From JBHGBB01 sp041946755 (GTDB lineage Bacteria; UBP4; UBA4092; JAOAEQ01): DNA of 6,641 bases. Below the pieces are notes generated by a model, which ran no database searches, was not told the origin of the DNA, and saw only the letters and a program-made list of their open reading frames with translations. The DNA lies in NCBI GenBank assembly GCA_041946755.1, contig JBHGBB010000206.1, positions 1-6,641 of the forward strand, written 5' to 3'. How positions within the stretch are numbered: position 1 is the stretch's first letter; every line of letters starts with the position of its first letter. The translations under genes were made by a program, and so were the position numbers. Shown in pieces: positions 1 to 6,103 of this stretch.

Positions 1-1247
1 GCGGATCGACCCTGATAATCGGTTTTGGTGATGACGTAAGAATGCCAATGAATCGCATCATGCTTATCGCAAAAGATACTTTCAACAACAGTAGAAATCG
101 GTTCAGGGCTTCGAATAAACTCAGTATTAAATTTGAATATTCTCTCAGAATCGAAATAATGATTAAAAAAAGTATCGTGATGTGGCGATTGAAAATCCTG
201 AATAGTATATCCGGTTTCACGTTCTAATGCCGGATTGGCATATAGTATTCCACCGGATAAGTCGGTGATAAAAACGATATCCTGGAATTTCTCGACTAAG
301 GTTCGATATCGATGTTCGCTCTCCTGCAGTTTAGCATTTGCTTCCGCTAGATGTCTGGTTCGTACTTTAACTTGCTGGCGTAGCAGATAAACAATGCCAA
401 CAGTAGTCAGCAATAATCCGGCAATAGCTATCAGTATCCAATATACATACTTCGGCACCCGGTATGCCGTTGGTTTTTCAGACCAATGCCCGAGCGTGGT
501 ATAATACGGTGAACCGGGTTTCGGGATCCATTTGCTGAGATACCGATCGATTGATTCTAGCAGTTCGGGATTGCGGCCTTTTGCTGTGACATAATATAGT
601 GCTACCGGGTCAAAATCGATCGCAGTTTTACTCAATCCATATTTCTGGTAGAAATAATCACCGAATAAATGGTTCGAAATAGCGCCGTCTACCGTATTAT
701 GAGCTGCCATGGCGAACGCTTGATTAAACGAATCGGTAGGAATAATCGTTACCTGATATCCGAAGCCATCCATCAATTGCTGAAACACGGTTTGTTGAAT
801 AGAACCTTTCAGTACCGCAATCCGTTTTCCTTTCAAATCTGATATTTTTTTTATCGGATTACCCGAAGAGGAATATATTCGAGACCAGCTTTCAAGCACT
901 GGGGTTTTATGAAAATCATATAGTTTATTTCGTTCCTCTGAATAAGCGACATCGAGCATCAAATCAATTTTCCCATCTTCCAACGATTTCAGGCAAGCAG
1001 TCCAATCCCCCGGGACATATACCAGTTTCCAATGCTCTTGTTTCGCGATTTCTTTCAGCAGGTCGATAAATATTCCTGCAGGATGACCGGCCTTATCGAT
1101 AAATACTTTCGGTTCATTCTGGTAAACCCCGACGCGGACTGTCCGTGGAGAAGTATTTACTGCACGACTTGAACTCGGTATAACTAAAAAAAGGAGTAAA
1201 AAGAGAAGATAAATCTTGAAGATCGAATTGGTATATTTATAGCGCAT
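1..1247 (-). CDS. Membrane sensor with SBP_bac_3 periplasmic domain, TM helix and PAS domain (C-terminus outside window)
   Basis: Partial gene: 415 codons are visible and the frame is still open at the left edge. Residues 1-29 look like a signal peptide (basic start, hydrophobic run 13-23, then SSSRA as a likely cleavage site). Residues 36-255 match the family 3 solute-binding fold: RVGVYQNEP, then FIDLLKEIA, then GKIDLMLDVAYSEER with R106 at the place that usually binds an amino-acid carboxylate, then DLKGKRIAVLKGS. A single TM helix lies at about 267-289, a short helical linker follows, and a PAS domain starts at about 313 (YRTLVEKFQDIVFITD, then ILYANPALERETGY). This is the architecture of EvgS/BvgS-like kinases and of solute-binding diguanylate cyclases. 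The output domain is outside the window, so kinase versus cyclase cannot be decided. The ATG at 1247 is the only plausible start, because the upstream frame has no ATG, GTG or TTG back to a TAG at 1287-1289. No clear Shine-Dalgarno precedes it. It probably binds a small solute in the periplasm and signals across the inner membrane. Confidence 0.88.
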   Translation of the reverse strand, partial: MRYKYTNSIFKIYLLFLLLFLVIPSSSRAVNTSPRTVRVGVYQNEPKVFIDKAGHPAGIFIDLLKEIAKQEHWKLVYVPGDWTACLKSLEDGKIDLMLDVAYSEERNKLYDFHKTPVLESWSRIYSSSGNPIKKISDLKGKRIAVLKGSIQQTVFQQLMDGFGYQVTIIPTDSFNQAFAMAAHNTVDGAISNHLFGDYFYQKYGLSKTAIDFDPVALYYVTAKGRNPELLESIDRYLSKWIPKPGSPYYTTLGHWSEKPTAYRVPKYVYWILIAIAGLLLTTVGIVYLLRQQVKVRTRHLAEANAKLQESEHRYRTLVEKFQDIVFITDLSGGILYANPALERETGYTIQDFQSPHHDTFFNHYFDSERIFKFNTEFIRSPEPISTVVESIFCDKHDAIHWHSYVITKTDYQGRS

Positions 1248-1306
1248 AGAACTAGGTAGATGGCTGCTATCGCTTATCCACTCGAACTATTTTTGATTTA
1301 GACAAT

Positions 1307-1344
1307 TTGCCTGATATTGTATCGCTCTTTTATGTTTCAGGCAA
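1307..1344. repeat. Perfect 8-bp inverted repeat flanking the promoter core; candidate operator
   Basis: The arms TTGCCTGA (1307-1314) and TCAGGCAA (1337-1344) are exact reverse complements separated by 22 nt. Arm centres are 30 bp apart, close to three helical turns, so a dimeric or paired regulator could contact both on one DNA face. Read in the direction of transcription, one arm covers the -35 hexamer and the other covers the predicted start site. This is a typical repressor-operator layout. No flanking extension of the symmetry was found beyond scattered matches. In RNA the two arms would not both be transcribed, so a DNA site is likelier than an RNA hairpin. The regulator is unknown. 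Confidence 0.4.
1316..1344 (-). promoter_or_regulatory. Predicted sigma-70-type promoter for the SBP-PAS sensor gene
   Basis: Read on the minus strand, a -35 hexamer TTGCCT (1344-1339, 4 of 6 consensus) is followed after exactly 17 nt by a -10 hexamer TACAAT (1321-1316, 5 of 6). The predicted transcription start is near 1309, giving a 5' leader of roughly 60 nt before the ATG at 1247. It lies between the preceding gene's end and the sensor start, downstream of a possible terminator hairpin, as expected for an independent promoter. Position and spacing are read directly; promoter activity is inferred. Confidence 0.55.
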
Positions 1345-1384
1345 GTCATCAAGACTCGATTTTTCCAAAATGAAACATTAAATA

Positions 1385-1399
1385 AAAGGGGCTCCCTTT
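1385..1399 (-). terminator. Weak terminator-like hairpin after the diguanylate cyclase gene
   Basis: Minus-strand reading gives a 6-bp stem AAAGGG/CCCTTT with a 3-nt loop (AGC), followed by a T-rich but interrupted tail (TATTTAATGTTTC). It sits about 200 nt after the cyclase stop and before the predicted promoter of the next gene, which suits a terminator. The stem is short and half A:T, and the tail lacks a clean T run, so termination may be inefficient. No better hairpin was seen between 1400 and 1602. Confidence 0.3.
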
Positions 1400-1602
1400 G
1401 AAAATGGTAAATGCAAATTCGAATTAACCCGGTGTCAACCAGTTTATTATGCCGAAACCACCGGAAGGATGGTTTGGAAATATTAAGGTGTAATCGTGTA
1501 GATACTTTGGCCGTAATCGAGTTAGTCGGGTTTCGTTTAGCAACTATCGGAACTACCGCATTCTTTATAATAGCGATCTTGATTCGAAAAATCCGCTAGT
1601 AT

Positions 1603-4029
1603 TTATGATCGATTATCTGCATTTAAGCGATAGGTATTTTTGCCGCTTTTTTTTGCTAGATACATTTGCGTATCAGCCGCTTTTAAGAGCTCTTTAATAT
1701 CTTTACCATCGGTCGGGTAGATTGCAATACCGATACTAGTTGTAACATTCAGTTTATATTGGTTGGCTTCAAATGGTTGTTGAAATCTCTCGATGATTTT
1801 GTTCGCCACCTTAATCGCATCGTTAATCCGGTCGATTTCCCATAATAATAAAACAAATTCATCGCCACCCAATCGCGCAACCGTGTCCCCTTTACGGAGC
1901 GTGTTCGTTAACCGGTTGGCAACCATGGTTAATAAGATATCTCCAACCTCATGACCGAGTGTATCATTAACCTTTTTAAACTCATCCAAATCCAGCATCA
2001 GCACGGCTAATATACTCCCTTTACGTAACGCCTGGGTCATAGCGAGAGATAATCGATCGTAGAGCAAGATGCGGTTCGGTAATCCGGTCAGAGAATCATG
2101 GGTCGCCTGTTCACTAAGTTTCTGCTCGATCGTCTTGCGCTCGGTTATATCGCGAATGATGTGGATGATCTTCTGAAAATCACCTTGTTTATCACGTACC
2201 GGTGATGTGGTTACTGCGACCCATTTGTCTAGAGTTGGTTCAAAAATCTCGACATATTGAATTTTATTCAACAAGATACATGGTCCCGCGGGACAGTCTT
2301 TAATAGGCGCATCTTTGCAATGAATCAATTGATAACATTTTTTTCCAATAATTTCTTGTCTGGTTTTATTTAGCATTCGACATAACGAATCATTGGCATT
2401 CACAATAAGATAATCACTGTTTTGGATCGATACCCCGTCACTCATCGCATCAAAAGTATCAGACCATTCTTTCGCGGAATTCAATAACTGGTTCTCTATG
2501 TTCTTACGTTCAGTAATATCTCTAACAGTTGCCTGTAGCACTTTTTCGCTCCCGAAATCAAACGCGGTTAACAGTACTTCAGCAGGAAAGTCGTCACCAT
2601 TAACCCGCCGATGGATCCATTCGAACCTGTAACTTCCTCGTTGTAAAGCGATCTGCATGTTCGTTATTGCTGCAGGCAATGATGCCTGTCCATCAGGCTG
2701 TGTCGGCGGAGAAACATCCGCTGGATGGAGTCGAATGAAAGCATCTTTACTCCTGAATCCAAACATTTCCAGGGTACGAAGATTACAGTCGAAAAAACCT
2801 TTTTCGGTTGCCAGCATAACCGCATCACTTGTTCCCTCGAAGATTGTCCGATATTTCGCTTCGTTTTCTCGCAATAACATTTCTATTCGCTTACGTTCAG
2901 TAATCTCCAGATTCAAACTATCTACTGAAACCATCGTCTGTTTAAGATTGTTAGTCATGGTTGCAAATGCCCGTGAAAGCTGGCCGATTTCATCTTTTGC
3001 CGGAGTACCTACCGAATAATCAAAATTGCCGGCCCCGATTATTTCCGTTCCTTGATGTAACCGATGAATCGGTTTGGTTAGAGCGCGAGCGACCATAGTC
3101 CCCAATAACCAGGTGATGATAATCGTCGCGAAGAAAATGATCAGGAAAAAATTCCGCAAGCGAACGAGTGGTAAAAAAGCTTCTTCAACATTTATTTCGG
3201 TTAACAGGACCCAATTGGTTCTAGGAATAATCACCCGCGTTCCGATAGTCATTACCCCGCGATAATCCGGTGCGATTACTACTGGTTCGTCATCGCGGTT
3301 TGTATTTTGATGCAGAAATGCCATCCGGTAGTTTTCAGTATCAACCTTTTTTGTCAGAAATGTATTATCAATGAATCGTGAAGGACTAATCATAAAACCG
3401 GATTTATTAACCAGATACATTTCCCCGGACTGTCCGAGTCCGGTTCTTGCGGTGACAATGGCGTATAATTCCGTTAGATTGACTCGTGCAGCAAGAACTC
3501 CAAGCAATTTACCAGTGTTACTATCTACTACGGAATCGGAGACAGCAATTGCCGGCGCGTTTAATGTTTCCGAGAAATAAGCATCTTTTAAATAAATACC
3601 ATTCCGACCGCCTAAAAAGAGCGGGTCGATAGACCGATTTTGCCCGATGCTCTCTTGATTACTCGAAGTCACAACGAGACCATGGATATTCATCAATAAA
3701 AACTCTTGTATTGCCGGATTGGCTTCTTTAGTTCTAACCAATCTTTTTATTGCAGTCTTAAAAGATTCATTCCTTTTCGGATCGGTGGCGCTCCGTTTTA
3801 AGTAATCTTCCAAAACCACACTTTTTGATAATTGCCCAACTGAGATTTCGAGCATAGTTAGGTAAGTTTCAATATGTGCCTGTCTCGATTTAGCGGTGGT
3901 TTGTAAATGGGCAAAGAGTTCGGTTTCTAATCCTTTTTTCGTGATAGTATAAAAAACTGTTTCGGAAACTACAACGAGGATAAGTATTATGGTAAGAAAA
4001 GAAAAGTTGATTTTATTGGCTATTTTCAT
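1603..4029 (-). CDS. Transmembrane dCache-HAMP-PAS-PAS-GGDEF diguanylate cyclase
   Basis: A complete 808-residue protein predicted to make cyclic di-GMP from two GTP at the inner membrane. TM1 is at about 8-29. The extracytoplasmic region 35-285 has a double-Cache pattern (SGEMYLVNKSGFMISPS at 201-217) but lacks the RxWY-type motif of amino-acid-binding dCache domains. TM2 is at about 291-312, HAMP at 313-365 (TKPIHRL, then DEIGQLSRAF), and PAS domains at about 388-505 and 518-628. The second PAS holds a cysteine cluster (C565, C571, C579, C584). The GGDEF domain spans about 640-800: DSLTGLPNR at 645-653, metal-site D680, N688, D697 and GGDEF at 721-725. R712 and D715 form the RxxD inhibitory site five residues upstream, so product feedback is likely. 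There is no EAL domain. The start is set by a strong Shine-Dalgarno. It follows an HD-GYP gene across a 126-nt gap and probably opposes that enzyme. The functional call is strong; the ligand is unknown. Confidence 0.95.
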   Translation of the reverse strand: MKIANKINFSFLTIILILVVVSETVFYTITKKGLETELFAHLQTTAKSRQAHIETYLTMLEISVGQLSKSVVLEDYLKRSATDPKRNESFKTAIKRLVRTKEANPAIQEFLLMNIHGLVVTSSNQESIGQNRSIDPLFLGGRNGIYLKDAYFSETLNAPAIAVSDSVVDSNTGKLLGVLAARVNLTELYAIVTARTGLGQSGEMYLVNKSGFMISPSRFIDNTFLTKKVDTENYRMAFLHQNTNRDDEPVVIAPDYRGVMTIGTRVIIPRTNWVLLTEINVEEAFLPLVRLRNFFLIIFFATIIITWLLGTMVARALTKPIHRLHQGTEIIGAGNFDYSVGTPAKDEIGQLSRAFATMTNNLKQTMVSVDSLNLEITERKRIEMLLRENEAKYRTIFEGTSDAVMLATEKGFFDCNLRTLEMFGFRSKDAFIRLHPADVSPPTQPDGQASLPAAITNMQIALQRGSYRFEWIHRRVNGDDFPAEVLLTAFDFGSEKVLQATVRDITERKNIENQLLNSAKEWSDTFDAMSDGVSIQNSDYLIVNANDSLCRMLNKTRQEIIGKKCYQLIHCKDAPIKDCPAGPCILLNKIQYVEIFEPTLDKWVAVTTSPVRDKQGDFQKIIHIIRDITERKTIEQKLSEQATHDSLTGLPNRILLYDRLSLAMTQALRKGSILAVLMLDLDEFKKVNDTLGHEVGDILLTMVANRLTNTLRKGDTVARLGGDEFVLLLWEIDRINDAIKVANKIIERFQQPFEANQYKLNVTTSIGIAIYPTDGKDIKELLKAADTQMYLAKKSGKNTYRLNADNRS

Positions 4030-4034
4030 AAATA

Positions 4035-4042
4035 TCCTCCTT
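4035..4042 (-). promoter_or_regulatory. Strong Shine-Dalgarno for the diguanylate cyclase
   Basis: Minus-strand AAGGAGGA ends 5 nt before the ATG at 4029. It is a near-perfect anti-16S match and fixes the start of the 808-residue frame. Confidence 0.85.
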
Positions 4043-4067
4043 CGGCAAATAGTCGTTGTTTATGGAG

Positions 4068-4073
4068 ATTGTA
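4068..4073 (-). promoter_or_regulatory. Possible -10 element for the diguanylate cyclase gene
   Basis: In the 126-nt gap after the HD-GYP gene, the minus strand has GATACAAT, containing TACAAT (5 of 6 to the -10 consensus) at 4073-4068. A start near 4061 would give a leader of about 32 nt holding the strong ribosome-binding site. No good -35 lies 16-18 nt upstream, so the promoter is weak, activator-dependent or false. The same GATACAAT octamer forms the -10 of the predicted promoter at 1316-1344. No terminator hairpin is visible in this gap, so read-through from the upstream operon is also possible. Confidence 0.3.
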
Positions 4074-4155
4074 TCCGATTTATGTTAGCCAGAACTATCT
4101 TTTTCTTATATCTACGATTCTAAAATAGTTACGAAAGCAGAAAACAATACCGCCC

Positions 4156-5700
4156 TTATTTAAATTTAAATTGATGTTCCGTAAACAGCTTTAAGCAGGC
4201 ATCAGCTACTTGGGGATCATAGAGAATTCCTTTATTCTTTTTAATTTCATCTAACGCTTTTTCTATTCCCAGTGATGGCCGATAAGGTCGATGAGAACTC
4301 ATTGCTTCGACGACGTCGGCGACGATTAAGATGCGTGCCTCTAGCAGAATCTCGTTTCCTTTTAACCCTCGGGGATATCCGGAACCATTAAGTCGCTCTT
4401 GATGTTGATACACGGTTTGGGCTACCGGCCAGGGAAATTCAATATCTTTAACAATATTGTATCCCACCTCAGGATGTACTTTAATCAAGTTGAATTCAAG
4501 TTCAGTCAGTTTAGTCGGCTTACTGAGAATCTCTGCTGGAACCGCCATTTTTCCAATATCATGTAATAATGCGGCGATTCGAAGGCCTTCAATCTGGTCT
4601 TCTGATAATTTCATTTCTTTGGCAATCGCACAAGCCAGTTGCGCATCTCTGCGCTGATGTCCGGCAGTATAAGGATCGCGGGTTTCCAAAGCTGACGATA
4701 AGGAATTCACCGTTTCTCCTAATACCCGGCGCAGATTCGCATAACTATTCATCAGGTCCTGTTCTGCTTTTTTCCGTTCGGTAATATCAATAACAATGCC
4801 TTGATAGTGTGTAATCGTTCCTGTGGCGTCTCGTTCGATTGTAGTGCGATCATCAATCCAGCGAATAGTACCGTCTTTAGTTACAATTCGATATTCTTGC
4901 TGAAAACTATCAACTCCAGCGGTAGAATATCGTTGTACCTCTGCCGCAACGCGGTGTAAGTCTTCCGGAAAAACAATTGACGGATAAGGTATCGTTCCAT
5001 ATAGTAATTGATCCGGGGTATAGCCAAACTGTCGAACATTTTGAGAGACATATACCACTGGCCATTCTTCGGTAGCTTTCCACCGGAAAAGGACTACCGG
5101 ACTGTTTTCAACCACTAAATTGGCTTGTTGTAATAATTTCTCGGTTTGTTTGAGTTCTTCAATCTTTGTTTCAAGTTCTGCGGCATAATCTTTGGCTTTC
5201 TTTTCCGCTATCTGTGCTTGATGGATTTTATCTTCCAGCTTCCGGACAAGCGCTTCGCTGTGTTCCTTCGTAAAAATTTTATCATCTATTTTAATGGGTT
5301 TACTTGGTTTGATAGTTCCGGTTTGAACCGCTGCTAAAGTTTCTTTTATAATTTCGAGAAATTTATCCGGTTCCATCGGCTTGACAACGAACCGAGCAGC
5401 ACCGAGACTCATTGCAAACTCTTCATCTTTTGCATCGGTATAGGTTGCCGTAAAGAAAATAAACGGAATCATATTCAAGCGCTCGCTCTTTTTCCATTCC
5501 CGACAGAGCATGAATCCATCCATAATCGGCATCAAAATATCGCTCACAATCATATCCGGTGGCGATTTTAATGCTAGGTCAAGTGCTTCAGCGCCGTTTG
5601 CTGCAGTGATCGTTTCATATCCATTTCCTTGAAGAATTTTCTCGAGTAAATACCGATTATCTTCTTTATCGTCAACGACTAATATTTTAATCTTACTCAT
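4156..5700 (-). CDS. REC-PAS-HD-GYP response regulator, predicted cyclic di-GMP phosphodiesterase
   Basis: A complete 514-residue cytoplasmic protein. The receiver domain (1-122) has acidic D10/D11, phospho-acceptor D54 in IVSDILMP, T84 and K107. A charged coiled coil runs from about 145 to 195, then a PAS domain from about 195 to 310 ending DITERK. The HD-GYP domain covers about 325-510: H348 (YTAGH), the HD pair H380-D381 (LLHDIGK), H409 (VHPEVGY), the GYP motif at 433-443 (HQERLNGSGYP) and D462. HD-GYP enzymes hydrolyse cyclic di-GMP to pGpG or GMP. Here the second residue of the usual HHE is Q434, and Y344 sits where three-metal members have a glutamate, so a two-metal site is plausible. 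The ATG lies 2 nt after the stop of the small receiver gene, with AAAGGG (5713-5708) as ribosome-binding site, so translation is probably coupled. The upstream kinase is the likely phosphodonor. Its activity should oppose the downstream GGDEF protein. Confidence 0.95.
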   Translation of the reverse strand: MSKIKILVVDDKEDNRYLLEKILQGNGYETITAANGAEALDLALKSPPDMIVSDILMPIMDGFMLCREWKKSERLNMIPFIFFTATYTDAKDEEFAMSLGAARFVVKPMEPDKFLEIIKETLAAVQTGTIKPSKPIKIDDKIFTKEHSEALVRKLEDKIHQAQIAEKKAKDYAAELETKIEELKQTEKLLQQANLVVENSPVVLFRWKATEEWPVVYVSQNVRQFGYTPDQLLYGTIPYPSIVFPEDLHRVAAEVQRYSTAGVDSFQQEYRIVTKDGTIRWIDDRTTIERDATGTITHYQGIVIDITERKKAEQDLMNSYANLRRVLGETVNSLSSALETRDPYTAGHQRRDAQLACAIAKEMKLSEDQIEGLRIAALLHDIGKMAVPAEILSKPTKLTELEFNLIKVHPEVGYNIVKDIEFPWPVAQTVYQHQERLNGSGYPRGLKGNEILLEARILIVADVVEAMSSHRPYRPSLGIEKALDEIKKNKGILYDPQVADACLKLFTEHQFKFK

Positions 5701-5702
5701 AA

Positions 5703-6092
5703 TTAAACCCTTTCATTTTTTGATAAAGGTAGTAAATATTCTTGCAGTTGTTGAATAAACGTATTGGGATTAATTGGTTTTTCGATATATCCGGTAGCAC
5801 CGGCCGCCAGAATCCGCTCTTTATCGCCGACCATCGCATACGAGGTAACCGCAATAATCGGTACCCGATCAAGCGCCGGATGGCTGCGTAATTCTTTTGC
5901 TACCGCATAGCCATCGAGTTCCGGCAGCTGGATATCCAATAAAATCGCATCCGGTGTTTTTTCTAGCGCCAACCGAATTCCTTCTTTTCCGGTACGCGCT
6001 TGGGTTATCGTATATCCGTTCTTTTCCAGCAAAAAGGTCATCAGATAGATATTCTGTTCGTTATCTTCGATAATCAGGATATGTTGTTTCAT
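5703..6092 (-). CDS. Stand-alone CheY/DivK-like receiver protein
   Basis: A complete 129-residue single-domain response regulator made only of a receiver fold. Key residues are present: acidic pair E9/D10, phospho-acceptor D53 (AILLDIQLPELDG), switch T83 followed by S84 and Y85, and K105 in YIEKPINP. The segment AVTSYAMVGDKERILAAGATGYIEKP resembles the DivK/hybrid-kinase receiver subgroup more than DNA-binding regulators. No output domain follows; the last nine residues are a short polar tail. Such proteins act by protein contact or as phosphorelay intermediates or phosphate sinks. The start ATG has an AGGAG ribosome-binding site 6 nt upstream. The gene sits 11 nt after the kinase and 2 nt before the REC-PAS-HD-GYP gene, so all three are probably co-transcribed and the kinase is its probable donor. 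The partner is inferred from position only. Confidence 0.93.
   Translation of the reverse strand: MKQHILIIEDNEQNIYLMTFLLEKNGYTITQARTGKEGIRLALEKTPDAILLDIQLPELDGYAVAKELRSHPALDRVPIIAVTSYAMVGDKERILAAGATGYIEKPINPNTFIQQLQEYLLPLSKNERV
5708..5713 (-). promoter_or_regulatory. Shine-Dalgarno for the HD-GYP gene inside the end of the receiver gene
   Basis: Minus-strand AAAGGG lies 7 nt before the ATG at 5700 and overlaps the last codons of the preceding receiver gene, whose TAA stop is 2 nt from the ATG. The arrangement favours translational coupling. Confidence 0.5.
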
Positions 6093-6098
6093 TCTTAA

Positions 6099-6103
6099 CT
6101 CCT
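6099..6103 (-). promoter_or_regulatory. Shine-Dalgarno for the small receiver gene
   Basis: Minus-strand AGGAG lies directly after the kinase TAA stop and 6 nt before the ATG at 6092. It confirms the receiver start within the 11-nt intergenic gap. Confidence 0.7.

Larger units (their letters stand above)
1248..1602. other. 355-nt intergenic region between the cyclase and the SBP-PAS sensor
   Basis: The left part (about 1300-1400) carries the predicted promoter, its flanking inverted repeat and a weak hairpin, all oriented for the leftward sensor gene. The right part (about 1400-1602) has no convincing gene. A plus-strand open frame of 62 codons (1411-1599) ends in a hydrophobic stretch (residues about 33-57) but has an in-frame stop immediately upstream and no ribosome-binding site, so it is not called. 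A minus-strand TTGACA (1438-1433) is an exact -35 consensus, but the hexamer 17 nt downstream (TGCATT) is a poor -10. Confidence 0.6.

Noticed and set aside
1410..1438. Perfect TTGACA on the minus strand as an alternative promoter
   Set aside because: The hexamer at 17-nt spacing is TGCATT, a poor -10. It also lies upstream of the terminator-like hairpin; the 1316-1344 promoter is better.
1411..1599. Plus-strand 62-codon frame with a hydrophobic C-terminal stretch between the cyclase and the SBP sensor
   Set aside because: It has a stop codon immediately before the ATG, no ribosome-binding site, no recognisable motif and no plus-strand gene context. A chance frame is likelier than a small membrane protein.
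2657..3019. Plus-strand 120-codon frame
   Set aside because: It lies entirely antisense within the well-supported PAS/HAMP coding region of the cyclase and shows no protein family features.
4093..4130. AACTAT...ATAGTT inverted repeat upstream of the cyclase gene
   Set aside because: Arms of only 6 bp, AT-rich and 26 nt apart, are expected by chance in such sequence.
4158..4171. 14-bp perfect palindrome made only of A and T at the end of the HD-GYP gene
   Set aside because: It encodes the alternating Phe-Lys tail and part of the stop codon. With no G or C and no T-run it is neither a credible terminator nor a clear binding site.
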